Source of the DNA: Planctomycetota bacterium | Lineage (GTDB): Bacteria; Planctomycetota; Phycisphaerae; Phycisphaerales; SM1A02 | Direction of reading: 5' to 3' | Length of the DNA: 32,350 bases | Assembly: GCA_022568135.1 (NCBI GenBank) | Contig: JADFFQ010000045.1 | Location: forward strand, 1 to 32,350 | Part shown: positions 24,118 to 32,350 of the stretch, piece after piece | How positions within the stretch are numbered: position 1 is the stretch's first letter | Layout: every line of letters starts with the position of its first letter | The notes under the pieces: generated by a model | Seen by the model: only the letters and a program-made list of their open reading frames with translations | Told to the model about the DNA's origin: nothing | Databases searched by the model: none | Position numbers and translations under genes: made by a program

Positions 24118-26964
24118 ATGCCAAGTGTCTCCTCGAAGAATCGAGTCCTAGTCGTAGCGCGAGTGGGTGGCCTTGCGCTGCTGCTCGCTGGGAACGTCAA
24201 TGCAGACTTTACCTGGAATGGCAGCGGCATCAGCGATCTCTGGACGGAGGGGGCAAATTGGGTTGGAGGGATCGCTCCTCCGCTCGACGTGACCGCGCAG
24301 GGTCTGATCTTCGGCCCGACAGGCGTAGCCCAAGCTCCGGACGCCGCCGCTGATGATTACCTCAATGTCGGGTCGATTGCATTCACCGGAGCCAACTTCT
24401 CCCTTACGCTCATTGGCACCGGCACTCTCTCGTTCAGCGACGGAGCGACGATCACCAATGACAGCGCTCTCATCCAGGCGATCAACATCGACCTGATCGG
24501 GAACGGTGCTTCTCTGGTTCTCAACGCTGCCGCCAGCGACCTCAATATCGGCGGAGCGATCGACCTCAGCGACACGGACGGCGTCGAGCTGTCGGTATTG
24601 GGTGCGAACGACGTTGTTCTCAACGGGATTATCAGCGGCTCCGGGGGCAGTTTGCTCAAGCAGGGCGCCGGCATGCTCACCCTCAGCCGTGCAAATACAT
24701 ACACCGGCGGCACCACGCTCGAGCTGGGCACGATCGTTCTCGGCCACAATCGCGCTTTGGGCACGGGCGATCTACACGTCACCGGCAATAGTGCCATTCA
24801 GTCGAGCGACAGCAACCGACGTGTCGGAAACGACATCTCGATCGACAGTACGTTCACCCTCACGTTCTCCGGCGTCAATGACCTGACGCTCGACGGCGAG
24901 ATCAGCGGCGACGGCGCGCTGGCCGTCAATACTGCTGTAGTCGGCGACATGCTCACGCTGCGAGGTGACAACACGTACACCGGCGGCACGACGTTGACAC
25001 AGGGCACGATCGTTCTCGGCCACGACAATGCGCTCGGCACGGGTGATCTGACACTCGCTGGCGCCAACACCGCCATTCAATCGAACAACAATGCCCGGGA
25101 CGTCGGCAACAACATCGTCAACGGCGGGAACCTGCTTACTGTTTCCGGCACCAATGATCTCACCCTCAGCGGTATAATCAGCGGCTCAGGAGGATTGACC
25201 CTCGACAGCAGCGGCTCGCTGACCTTAGCGGGCGTCAACACGTACATCGGCGATACCGAAATCAACAGCGGCGAACTGATCCTCGAGGGGTCGGTCGCCA
25301 GCGTGATCAACGTCAACGACGGCGGTACCCTCAGCGGTGGCGGCTCTCTGGCCGGCAACCTTGCCAATCGCGATGGCGGCACCATCTCGCCCGGCGACGG
25401 CATCGGCACGCTCACCGTAGGCGGAAGATACGAACAACTGGCGGGCAGCACGCTTCACGTCGAGCTGAGTGCCGACGATGGAAGCTCCGATCTGCTTGAC
25501 ATCACCGATGATGCGACGTTGCACAACGGCAGTACGATTCAGGCGTCGCTCATCGGCGACGGTTTCATCGTTACCGGTCAGACGTTTACAATCATCCAAG
25601 CCGGCCTCGGCATTACGGACCTTGGCGTGGAGATAACGACCGACTCCGCCACCGTCACCACTCAGTTGTCGCTGGATCAAGCGTTTACCACCGGCAGTAC
25701 TTCATACGCGATTCAGCTTCTTCGAGCAGACAACGCCTACTCTGCCGCGGCCAACCCGGGCAACAGTTTTGCGATCGGGGAAGCCCTCGACAGCCTCATT
25801 TCCATCGCTAACAATGATCCGATGGGCGCGGTTGGTGATCTGCTGGGTAAGCTCGATACATTCAACGCAGCGGATTACAACACGGCGGTCAGACAGCTCA
25901 GCCCCGAACCGTACAACGTGCTGACGGCGATGGCCGTGGACAACGCCCAAGCCTTCACCGCCCAGCAATCGACCTATCTTTCCGCCAAGCGTAGCGGAAT
26001 GGAGGCTTGGACCGGATACATTCAGGCGAACGGCCCACGTCCGGGCAGCCTGGTGCTGGCCGAGAACGATCCATGGATCCTCGCGGCCGCGATCGCACAG
26101 GCCGACGCCGCCGACGCAGACCGGCTAGCGACCGCAAATGAGAATCGGTGGAGCAGCTACGCCAAGTTCCAATCTATCTTCAGTGACCAGGACACTTCCA
26201 CCAACCGAACAGGGTATGACGCAACATTGTTCGGCGGACAGGTCGGAGTCGATTACAGCTTTACTCCGAACTTCGCCGCCGGCCTCGCGCTAGGGTACAC
26301 TGCGACCAACGCAGATCTGGACGGCGGGCTCGGGGAGATCGATGACGACACGGTTCGCGTCGGGCCTTATATGAGCTTCACCTGGGGCGACTGGTACGTC
26401 GATGGTTCGCTGACCTTCGGCTATCACTTCTACAACGGCCAGCGGAGCATCCCGTCGCTGCCTCAAACCGCCAGTAGCGACTATGCAGGCTACGACGTCA
26501 CCGGGTACTTTGGAGGCGGATACCACATCGAGCTGGAACATGATCTGCGCCTAACACCGATGGCTTCCGTGCAGTACAGCAGTTTCGAGTTCGAAGGCTT
26601 CACGGAAACGGGGGCAGGTGGGGCAAATCTGACTGTCGGCGATCGCCATGCCGAGTCATTGCGGACCAGGTTAGGTATCAATCTGTCATTCAAGATCGAC
26701 GGGGCGACCAAGATTCTTCCGTATCTGTACTTCGGCTGGGAACACGAGCTCTTCGACGATGACAATATCGAGGCCTCGTTCGCTGCTGGAGGCAATCCGT
26801 TCATCATCGACACCGGCACGCGCGCAACCGACAGCATATTCTTCGGCGCGGGCCTGAGCGTGCTGGTTGATTACAATGTGTCCGCTTTCCTCCGCTTTGA
26901 GACGGCGACGGCCAACGACGGTGATGTGGGTGGCATCGCTGCCGGCGTGAGCGTCGTATTTTAG
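24118..26964 (+). CDS. Autotransporter with PATR repeats and C-terminal beta-barrel
   Basis: A signal peptide (residues 1-29, ending LLLAGNVNA) directs export. The passenger is a beta-helix built of autotransporter-associated repeats, with motif copies at about residues 180 (GMLTLSRANTYTGGTTLE), 278 (MLTLRGDNTYTGGTTLT) and 366 (SLTLAGVNTYIGDTEIN). The last 270 residues form the outer-membrane barrel (YAKFQSIFSDQ, GVDYSFTPNFAAGLALGY, then WYVDGSLTFGYHFYNG), ending in the required terminal Phe (GVSVVF). The protein would be displayed or secreted at the cell surface. No protease triad or other catalytic motif was seen. The ATG at 24118 is chosen because the signal peptide starts there; a GTG at 24058 is possible. 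Confidence 0.9.
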   Translation: MPSVSSKNRVLVVARVGGLALLLAGNVNADFTWNGSGISDLWTEGANWVGGIAPPLDVTAQGLIFGPTGVAQAPDAAADDYLNVGSIAFTGANFSLTLIGTGTLSFSDGATITNDSALIQAINIDLIGNGASLVLNAAASDLNIGGAIDLSDTDGVELSVLGANDVVLNGIISGSGGSLLKQGAGMLTLSRANTYTGGTTLELGTIVLGHNRALGTGDLHVTGNSAIQSSDSNRRVGNDISIDSTFTLTFSGVNDLTLDGEISGDGALAVNTAVVGDMLTLRGDNTYTGGTTLTQGTIVLGHDNALGTGDLTLAGANTAIQSNNNARDVGNNIVNGGNLLTVSGTNDLTLSGIISGSGGLTLDSSGSLTLAGVNTYIGDTEINSGELILEGSVASVINVNDGGTLSGGGSLAGNLANRDGGTISPGDGIGTLTVGGRYEQLAGSTLHVELSADDGSSDLLDITDDATLHNGSTIQASLIGDGFIVTGQTFTIIQAGLGITDLGVEITTDSATVTTQLSLDQAFTTGSTSYAIQLLRADNAYSAAANPGNSFAIGEALDSLISIANNDPMGAVGDLLGKLDTFNAADYNTAVRQLSPEPYNVLTAMAVDNAQAFTAQQSTYLSAKRSGMEAWTGYIQANGPRPGSLVLAENDPWILAAAIAQADAADADRLATANENRWSSYAKFQSIFSDQDTSTNRTGYDATLFGGQVGVDYSFTPNFAAGLALGYTATNADLDGGLGEIDDDTVRVGPYMSFTWGDWYVDGSLTFGYHFYNGQRSIPSLPQTASSDYAGYDVTGYFGGGYHIELEHDLRLTPMASVQYSSFEFEGFTETGAGGANLTVGDRHAESLRTRLGINLSFKIDGATKILPYLYFGWEHELFDDDNIEASFAAGGNPFIIDTGTRATDSIFFGAGLSVLVDYNVSAFLRFETATANDGDVGGIAAGVSVVF
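24700..24773. repeat. internal autotransporter repeat, unit A
   Basis: This stretch matches 24976-25049 at most positions, with an offset of 276 bases (92 codons). It encodes the TYTGGTT...GTIVLGH...ALGTGDL module. Confidence 0.8.
24976..25049. repeat. internal autotransporter repeat, unit B
   Basis: Second copy of the 92-codon module. Differences from unit A are mainly at third codon positions and around the LELG/LTQG variable site. Confidence 0.8.
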
Positions 26965-27112
26965 CCTGGAAGGTTCATCACCCGGAACACCCAGAGCGCC
27001 CAGAGGAACACCGACACCCATTTCTGTGCTTTGTCTCAGGAAAGTTGCCATCTGTCAGTTTGATGCGTTGCGCCGCTCGCGTTGATCGCCTGCTGCGGGG
27101 TAGGCTGTAGCG

Positions 27113-28306
27113 ATGTCCACCCACCTACCGCCAAACATGGCCGCCATCGGCGGGGGGCAGGTTGCCGCACGCCTGGCGCCCTTTGGCTCCACGATCTTCA
27201 CCGAGATAAGCCGGCTGGCCGAGGAGCACGGGGCGATCAACCTCGGACAGGGATTCCCCGATTTCGACGGCCCCGGCTTTGTCAAGGATGCCGCGATCGA
27301 GGCGATTCGAGCCGGGCACGGCCAATACGCGCGGATGTTCGGAATCCCCCAGCTGAATCGTGCTATTGCCGACCGATTCGCCGCGGACACCGGGATGACG
27401 ATTCGGCCTGATGAGGAGGTGACGGTCACGTCCGGCTGTACCGAGGCCCTGGCGGCAACCTTCCTGGGGCTGGTCAACCCCGGCGACGAGGTCGTTGTGT
27501 TCGAGCCGTACTACGACTCCTACCGTGCCTGCCTGGCGATGGCCGGCGCCGAACCGCGGTTCGTCACGCTGCGCCCTCCCGATTTCGAGATCGACTCAGC
27601 AGCGTTGCGGGCGGCGTTCTCATCCGCGACCCGTGCCGTTCTCGTCAACACCCCGCACAACCCGACGGGGAAGGTGTTCAGTCGCCGTGAGCTGGAGCTG
27701 ATCGCCTCGTTGTGCAAGCACCACGACGCAATTGCGATCACCGATGAGGTCTTCGAGCGGTTGATCTTTGAGGGCGAGCACATTCGGCTGGCCTCGCTGG
27801 AGGGTATGTACGAAAGAACGGTGACGCTGTCATCGCTGGGCAAGACCTTTTCGCTGACCGGGTGGAAGGTGGGCTGGGCGATCGGTCCGCCGCCGCTGAT
27901 GGCCGGGGTGCGGGCCGCGCACCAGTTTCTCACGTTCGCCACCGCCACGCCGCTACAGCACGCCGCGGTCGAGGCGCTCCGGGCCGACCGGTCGTATTAC
28001 CAGCAGCTACTGGACGCGTATCGAAGGAGGCGGGACGTCCTCGTCGAAGGCCTGGCGAGGATTGGGTTTGAGGTCTATCCGCCGCATGGGACGTACTTCG
28101 TGCTGGCTGACCACACGCGATTTGGGTTCGAAGACGACGTGTCGTTCTGCCGGCATCTGATCGAACACGTGGGCGTGGCGGCGATTCCCCCCAGCGCGTT
28201 CTATCACCGCCCCGAAGACGGCAGGAAGCTGGTGCGGTTTGCGTTTTGCAAGGATGAGCAGACGCTGCACAACGCGCTAGCAAGGCTGGCCGTGATGCAG
28301 CGGTGA
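27113..28306 (+). CDS. PLP-dependent class I/II aminotransferase (methionine/kynurenine aminotransferase-like)
   Basis: A fold-type I aminotransferase of 397 residues. Typical motifs are INLGQGFPDFDGP near the N terminus, VTSGCTEAL for cofactor phosphate contacts, EPYYDSY, VNTPHNPTGKVF, and ITDEVFERLIF with the aspartate that contacts the pyridine nitrogen. The lysine that binds PLP is K244 in SSLGKTFSLTGWKVGW. The pattern is closest to YbdL and kynurenine aminotransferases, which transaminate methionine or aromatic amino acids; substrate is inferred. The ATG at 27113 has GGTAGG nine bases upstream. It is cytoplasmic. Its 3' end overlaps the convergent symporter gene by 30 bases. Confidence 0.93.
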   Translation: MSTHLPPNMAAIGGGQVAARLAPFGSTIFTEISRLAEEHGAINLGQGFPDFDGPGFVKDAAIEAIRAGHGQYARMFGIPQLNRAIADRFAADTGMTIRPDEEVTVTSGCTEALAATFLGLVNPGDEVVVFEPYYDSYRACLAMAGAEPRFVTLRPPDFEIDSAALRAAFSSATRAVLVNTPHNPTGKVFSRRELELIASLCKHHDAIAITDEVFERLIFEGEHIRLASLEGMYERTVTLSSLGKTFSLTGWKVGWAIGPPPLMAGVRAAHQFLTFATATPLQHAAVEALRADRSYYQQLLDAYRRRRDVLVEGLARIGFEVYPPHGTYFVLADHTRFGFEDDVSFCRHLIEHVGVAAIPPSAFYHRPEDGRKLVRFAFCKDEQTLHNALARLAVMQR

Positions 28307-29881
28307 CGGCGGAGGTGGTGGTGATGAAGCACTCGGCCGACGACCCAGCAAACATACAACAAAGCTCAGCACTGTGGCCACGAGCATCTTCCACGGAAAG
28401 GCGAGGGTGAAATCAAGGTCAAGCGCCGGCGCCCAGCGTTCCCACACGAAATCCTGGAGCAGGAACACCGTGCCGAAACCGGTCAGCAGCGCCGCAGCGA
28501 CGCTCAGACTGTTGCCGCGCGGCGTGAAAAGTGCCGTGACGAAAACGGCCAACAGCCCGCTGTAGGCAAAGACCATGACGCCCAGAGCGAAGTCGATCAA
28601 CGTTGTGTCGGATGCCTGCTGCCAGAACACGCACAGGATCGCGAACAGCGCAAGCAGGATGGCCCAGATCAGGATCGCCCAGCGTGAGGCAGCCAGCTCG
28701 CGCTTATTGTCGGTCACGCCCGCACGATCTCTGCGCAGCCGCCATGGACGATAGAAGTCTGCGATCGCGGTTGAAGCCATCGCATTCAATGCTGAGTCCA
28801 TGCTGCTCATTGCCGCGGCAAACAGACCGGCGAGCATGAGCCCCCGCATCCCGGGGGGCATCTCACGCAAAATGAACTCGATAAAGACCTTGCGCGAATC
28901 GTCTATCTGATAGGCCGGCGCCGCACTTTGCATGATGTCGGGCCGCTGATAATAGACGTAGAGCAATAACCCCATACAAAGGAATAGAAACACAACCGGC
29001 CAACCGATCAGGCTGGCGATGATCACGGACCAACTACCCCGGCCGGGTGTTTTGCACGTCAACATTCGCTGAGTCAGGTCCTGGTCCGTACCGAAGGCCG
29101 CAGCGCTAAAGAGCGAAACGCCCAGGAGGATTGCCCAGATCGTGTACGGGCGGGCAAGGTCCCCGGCGGTCACAAGACGTGTGTCGAAGAGGACAAGCTT
29201 CTGTTCATCTCCACCTTCCTTCAGAGCGGCGACAAGATCACCAACGCCAAGCGGGATTTTGTCCCACACCACTGCCAGAGCCAGCACGATGGTCGTGATA
29301 TACACGACAGCCTGAAGCACGTCGGTCCAAATGACGGCACGGATCCCGCCGGCCACCGTGTACGCCGTTGCGCCGATGGCGATGAGCGCGATCGCCGTAA
29401 TCATCGAGCCCGGGGAGATGTCGCCGAAGGCAATCAGGGCAAATGGAATCGCGACAATGTACAGCCGTGCACCGCTGGCGAAGATTCGGCCGAGCATGAA
29501 CATCCCGCTGGCGAGCCGCTGCGATCCCGCTCCGTAGTGATGACCGATCAATTGGTAGACACTGGTGACGTTGTGGCGGTAGTACGCTGGGATGAAGAAC
29601 ACCGCCACCGCAACAACGCCGATCATCACGCCGATGTTGGCCGAGAGATACGTGAGGTTGCCGGTGTAGGCCTGCTGCGGCCCGCCGACAAACGTCGCGG
29701 CCGATTGACTCGTTGCCAGCACCGAGATCGCCACCGCCCACATGGGCATGCTCCGACGGGCGAGGAAGAATTCATCGCCCCGGGGCTGCTTGCGGGCAAA
29801 GGCCAGCCCCAGGGCCAGGACGATCACCAGGTACGCGCCCAGTACCACCCAATCCAAAGCGTGGAACGTTGTGGCAAGCAT
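28277..29881 (-). CDS. Sodium:solute symporter (SSS family)
   Basis: An inner-membrane transporter with about 13 hydrophobic segments in 535 residues. SSS family features include the early SATFVGGPQQAYTGN loop, GRIFASGARLYIV, the ITAIALIAIGATAYTVAGGIRAVIWTD region (residues quoted in part), and AAMSSMDSALNAMAST, which carries sodium-site serines. The C terminus is Pro/Ser-rich (SPPPPPSPLHHGQ), and part of it overlaps the end of the aminotransferase gene. The substrate cannot be told from the sequence; proline, sialic acid or other small solutes are typical. I prefer the ATG at 29881; the frame extends to 29893. Confidence 0.9.
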   Translation of the reverse strand: MLATTFHALDWVVLGAYLVIVLALGLAFARKQPRGDEFFLARRSMPMWAVAISVLATSQSAATFVGGPQQAYTGNLTYLSANIGVMIGVVAVAVFFIPAYYRHNVTSVYQLIGHHYGAGSQRLASGMFMLGRIFASGARLYIVAIPFALIAFGDISPGSMITAIALIAIGATAYTVAGGIRAVIWTDVLQAVVYITTIVLALAVVWDKIPLGVGDLVAALKEGGDEQKLVLFDTRLVTAGDLARPYTIWAILLGVSLFSAAAFGTDQDLTQRMLTCKTPGRGSWSVIIASLIGWPVVFLFLCMGLLLYVYYQRPDIMQSAAPAYQIDDSRKVFIEFILREMPPGMRGLMLAGLFAAAMSSMDSALNAMASTAIADFYRPWRLRRDRAGVTDNKRELAASRWAILIWAILLALFAILCVFWQQASDTTLIDFALGVMVFAYSGLLAVFVTALFTPRGNSLSVAAALLTGFGTVFLLQDFVWERWAPALDLDFTLAFPWKMLVATVLSFVVCLLGRRPSASSPPPPPSPLHHGQPC

Positions 29882-29975
29882 TGATGACCTCAAGGGCTGC
29901 TGTGCCGCTGCCCGTCGGACGTGGCTGGAGAAGTTGTAGCGTGAGTCGTCACCTTCTGCCGATCCTCAATGCGGA

Positions 29976-30599
29976 ATGCCGGGCCGAAGCATTCTGATGA
30001 TTGATCGCGGCGACCTGCCCTCGCTAGTGGCCGTGGCGTTGCAGCCGGACCCGGAGCGGTTGATTCTGTATCATCGGGGCGAATCGGACGCCGCGGCCAA
30101 GCGTCGGGCCGCAGCCGTGCAAGACCACGATGCGGCATACGGGGTTCAGCGGGTCATTGTCTGCGAGCCGGGCTCGCCGGGCATCAGCGACCACGAGGCG
30201 GCTATACCGACGGGCCTGGAGCAGGCGCATCTCCTTCTACACGCGGTCGTCGCGGCCAGTCAGCTTGGCTGCTCCAAGATCGTCTGGCCGACGCAGGTTG
30301 GGCCCGACGCCGGGCTCGTCGGTGTGATCGTGCAGCGGGCAAACATGGTGGTGGACCTGGCCCGAATCGGTATCGAGCCTGCTGGGGGCGGCTGCCCGGT
30401 GATCGATCTGCCGGTCGTTGATCTGACCGACAAGCAGCTCGTGGATCTGGCTGAGGACACCGGCGCCCCGATGCGGAGCTTCTGGCCGTGCGACGGCGAC
30501 GGCGAGAGCCCCTGCGGCTCCTGCCCGAGTTGCCAACGATGGCCCAGGGCGTTCGATGAGGCGGGCGTCCCCTGGCCGTGGGCCGCGGTCGGCGTCTGA
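29976..30599 (+). CDS. QueC-like protein lacking the PP-loop
   Basis: The C-terminal third resembles QueC (7-cyano-7-deazaguanine synthase): LPVVDLTDKQLVDLAEDTGA, then a zinc site with cysteines 172, 180, 183 and 186 (CDGDGESPCGSCPSC) and RAFDEAG. The middle segment LGCSKIVWPTQVGPD also fits. The N terminus should hold the ATP-binding SGGxDS loop, but reads MIDRGDLPSLVAVAL. It is therefore unlikely to adenylate its substrate, and may be a degenerate paralogue or have another role. No other queuosine genes are in the window. Start choice is uncertain: ATG at 29976 or 29997. It is 101 bases upstream of rplU on the same strand. Confidence 0.72.
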   Translation: MPGRSILMIDRGDLPSLVAVALQPDPERLILYHRGESDAAAKRRAAAVQDHDAAYGVQRVIVCEPGSPGISDHEAAIPTGLEQAHLLLHAVVAASQLGCSKIVWPTQVGPDAGLVGVIVQRANMVVDLARIGIEPAGGGCPVIDLPVVDLTDKQLVDLAEDTGAPMRSFWPCDGDGESPCGSCPSCQRWPRAFDEAGVPWPWAAVGV

Positions 30600-30642
30600 T
30601 CCATGAGGAAACGCCGCTGCGCCGATCATTGGGCTCCCGTAC

Positions 30643-30670
30643 TTGGCAAGGCGCGTTTTGGCGGTAGAAT
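30643..30670 (+). promoter_or_regulatory. candidate sigma-70-type promoter of rplU
   Basis: TTGGCA and TAGAAT (five of six consensus bases each) are spaced by 16 bases. Transcription would start near 30677, giving a leader of about 24 bases that includes the AGGAG ribosome binding site. Confidence 0.5.
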
Positions 30671-30700
30671 CAGCGACTTGCAATCCCAGGAGCCCACACG

Positions 30701-31075
30701 GTGTACGCGATCATCGAAGACAGCGGAACGCAGATCAAGGTCGCATCCGGCGACGTCGTGGATGTCGATCTGCGCGATCTCGGCAGGCGAACCAAGACGG
30801 TTCGCTTCGATCGTGTCCTGCTTCTGGGCGATCCGGAGGGTGATGGCGAGGCGGTGATCGGTACGCCCTATGTATCCGGTGCGGCGGTGACGGCCGAGAT
30901 CCTGGGGGAGGTCACGGGCGAGAAGATCGACGTGATCAAGTACAAGCGGCGCAAGGGCTATCGGCGCAAACAGGGACATCGACAACGCTATCTGCGGGTC
31001 AAGATCGCGGCGATCAAAAGTCCCTCAGCCCCCAAGCCAAAGTCTCGCACCACAGAGGCGAAGGCTGCCCGGTAG
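30701..31075 (+). CDS. rplU: 50S ribosomal protein L21
   Basis: The sequence starts YAIIEDSGTQIKVASGD and has the L21 signature VIKYKRRKGYRRKQGHRQ followed by YLRVKI. It binds 23S rRNA in the large subunit. The body is normal length (about 103 residues), with an extra basic, Ala/Lys-rich tail (SPSAPKPKSRTTEAKAAR). The start is GTG at 30701, with AGGAG eight bases upstream. The usual partner rpmA (L27) does not follow; a minus-strand gene overlaps the 3' end instead. A good promoter lies just upstream. Confidence 0.96.
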   Translation: MYAIIEDSGTQIKVASGDVVDVDLRDLGRRTKTVRFDRVLLLGDPEGDGEAVIGTPYVSGAAVTAEILGEVTGEKIDVIKYKRRKGYRRKQGHRQRYLRVKIAAIKSPSAPKPKSRTTEAKAAR

Positions 31076-31691
31076 GATCGCCCCACGCGCGATGTTGCCG
31101 TGAGCGGACCAATCGGCTGCGGCCGAGCGCATCGGTGACAAGTTGGCTGACGGCATAGTGGATCTGACGAGCCCGCCGCGAGTCGAGCACAGCGGTAAAA
31201 TCTCCCGTCAGTCGAGCCGGGCTCAGTAGATCGACAAAGCCATCGGTCGATTCCAAGAGCGTCAACGAGGCGTCGCGCAACGAAACGCTCAGCGGGTTCT
31301 GCCCGGGCTCGCCATGAGGCACGGCGAAACCCGCGCCGCCGTAGATGCCGACTTCCCCGGGGGCGATCACGATGTACCGGATCGTGGCGTTGGTGGCCGA
31401 GCTGTCCATGGGAGTCGCACCGGCTTCGGGAATCCACAGCAAGTCGAGATGCACCACGAGCCCCTGGTCTACCCGGCCGGTCAGAAGCTGCTCCAACGGC
31501 ACATCGGAAAGGAAAAACGAGGTCTCCGCGGACTTGTTCTGGGCGTAGAACGCAGTCACGAACCGCCCAATGAGCACCACGGACTCCCGGCCCAACGACT
31601 CGGCCCGCAGCACTCCGGAAGGTTGCCCGGCCGTGCAGCCGACAGTTGCCCAAAAGTGCAGCAGGGTCAGGGTGATCAACAGTCGTTTCAT
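31014..31691 (-). CDS. Predicted lipoprotein of unknown function
   Basis: The N terminus is a lipoprotein signal (MKRLLITLTLLHFWATVGC) with the cysteine of the lipobox at residue 19, so the protein should be lipid-anchored outside the cytoplasmic membrane. The rest is a beta-rich region (VVHLDLLWIPEAG, then ATIRYIVIAPGEVGIYGGAG and DASLTLLESTDG) followed by a helical end. I do not recognise the family. The ATG at 31691 fits the signal peptide, although a GTG at 31742 overlaps the upstream stop as GTGA and could be used. Its last 20 codons overlap the end of rplU on the other strand. It is transcribed after the amidohydrolase gene. Confidence 0.65.
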   Translation of the reverse strand: MKRLLITLTLLHFWATVGCTAGQPSGVLRAESLGRESVVLIGRFVTAFYAQNKSAETSFFLSDVPLEQLLTGRVDQGLVVHLDLLWIPEAGATPMDSSATNATIRYIVIAPGEVGIYGGAGFAVPHGEPGQNPLSVSLRDASLTLLESTDGFVDLLSPARLTGDFTAVLDSRRARQIHYAVSQLVTDALGRSRLVRSRQHRAWGDPTGQPSPLWCETLAWGLRDF

Positions 31692-31738
31692 GGTGGAAGG
31701 CGGTGCGCGGTCGGCGTTATGAGGGACCGGCGGCTGGG

Positions 31739-32350
31739 TCACCTCTCACTGGCGGAGTCGGGCCCGCCAACCGTTGAGTGCTGCGACTGACTGACGACTT
31801 CAACAGTCGGCGCCTCGGTGTGTTCGCCGTCCGGCTCCAGTGGGGGCGACGAAATCTCAGCGTCGATCCCCAGACAGGTCAGACAATCCTGCTCGATGAT
31901 TGCTCGAATCGAAGCCCGGGGGATGGACGGCAACTGCGTTCCGTGACTGTAGGCGTTGAGCGTGTATAGCGTCTCGATCGTCTTGGCGGGAGTGTTGTAC
32001 GGGAAGCCGGAGCCGAACAGCAGCTTGTTCATGACGCCGTAGCTCGAAGCGCTCAGCAGAGTATTGTACAGTTGCCAGGGGTGCGAAGCAACGCCGGAGA
32101 TGTCCGCATAGACATGCTCATGCTTGCCCACAAGCAGCAGCGTTTCGTCGATCCAGGGATGTCCGACCTCGCTGATGACGATGGGAAGCATCGGGAACGC
32201 GCGGGCAATCTCATCCCATGGCGCCGGTCGGGCAAACTCCAACACCGCGTCGGCTGTGAGCGCCTCCTGAAGCGTTACGAACAACGGAAGACCAAGATCA
32301 GCACACCGTTCGTAGATTGGCATTGCGGCCGAGTGCGCCGGGTGGAAGCC
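31739..32350 (-). CDS. Amidohydrolase family protein, 5' end outside the window
   Basis: The visible 203 residues begin GFHPAHSAAMPIYERCADLG and match the C-terminal part of an amidohydrolase 2-type TIM barrel (metal-dependent hydrolase or decarboxylase). Family-like features are LPIVISEVGHPW, the VYADISG strand, and LLFGSGFPYNTP, where the barrel normally carries an aspartate after GSD and here reads GSGFP. That change may remove a metal-binding acid. The C-terminal 35 residues are a disordered Glu/Ser-rich tail. It ends in a four-base overlap with the potential GTG start of the lipoprotein gene, suggesting one transcript. Confidence 0.8.
   Translation of the reverse strand, partial: GFHPAHSAAMPIYERCADLGLPLFVTLQEALTADAVLEFARPAPWDEIARAFPMLPIVISEVGHPWIDETLLLVGKHEHVYADISGVASHPWQLYNTLLSASSYGVMNKLLFGSGFPYNTPAKTIETLYTLNAYSHGTQLPSIPRASIRAIIEQDCLTCLGIDAEISSPPLEPDGEHTEAPTVEVVSQSQHSTVGGPDSASER

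Noticed and set aside
1..32350. CRISPR arrays, insertion sequences, integrase or toxin-antitoxin genes
   Set aside because: No regularly spaced repeats, transposase motifs or integrase catalytic residues were seen.

Overview
The window looks like part of a high-GC bacterial genome, most likely a planctomycete (inference). The reasons are several small proteins with the CxxCGYDLRG-type zinc ribbon, Bacillus-type (type B) succinate dehydrogenase genes, a DUF1844 gene next to them, and a dispersed hairpin motif ending ACCCGCGGCTA. Most genes are complete and tightly packed. Three places carry seams: bases ~175-2550, a 74-bp direct repeat around 2.9-4.0 kb, and a 46-bp tRNA-derived direct repeat at 14.2 and 23.7 kb. 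These may be horizontal transfers, but assembly joins are an equally live explanation.

Layout. 1-2770: a long open reading frame that starts in high-GC sequence, runs through a lower-GC Bacteroidota-like secreted-protein segment, and meets the C-terminal tail of hemW. 2855-4061: a GNAT acetyltransferase gene bracketed by two copies of the 3' end of sdhB. 4.0-8.3 kb (minus strand): DUF1844 gene, sdhC, sdhA, sdhB. 8.4-10.05 kb (plus): a SurA-like lipoprotein and a YraN-family protein, overlapping by 4 bases. 10.2-13.5 kb (minus): a MoxR-type AAA+ ATPase followed by a VWA (metal-binding) protein. 13.56-14.04 kb: peroxiredoxin. 14.12 kb: tRNA-Gly(UCC).

14.2-23.7 kb lies between the intact tRNA-Gly and a copy of its 3' 46 bases, the geometry of a tRNA-targeted genomic island, although no integrase is present. 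It holds a secreted DUF4198-like protein, three zinc-ribbon membrane or small proteins plus a remnant of a fourth, a large flavoprotein/polyferredoxin membrane fusion with a YHS-like membrane partner, a frameshifted Rieske protein with a large helical C-terminal domain, and an acyl-CoA desaturase.

24.1-32.35 kb: an autotransporter, a PLP aminotransferase, a sodium:solute symporter, a QueC-like protein lacking the PP-loop, ribosomal protein L21 (rplU), a lipoprotein, and the 3' part of an amidohydrolase gene that runs off the right edge.

Functionally, the host core is respiration (succinate dehydrogenase), outer-membrane protein handling and translation. The accessory part is rich in redox proteins: flavin, 4Fe-4S, Rieske, diiron desaturase and peroxiredoxin. 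The best candidates for something undescribed are the flavoprotein/polyferredoxin fusion with its YHS-like neighbour, the Rieske-helical fusion, and the PP-loop-less QueC relative.
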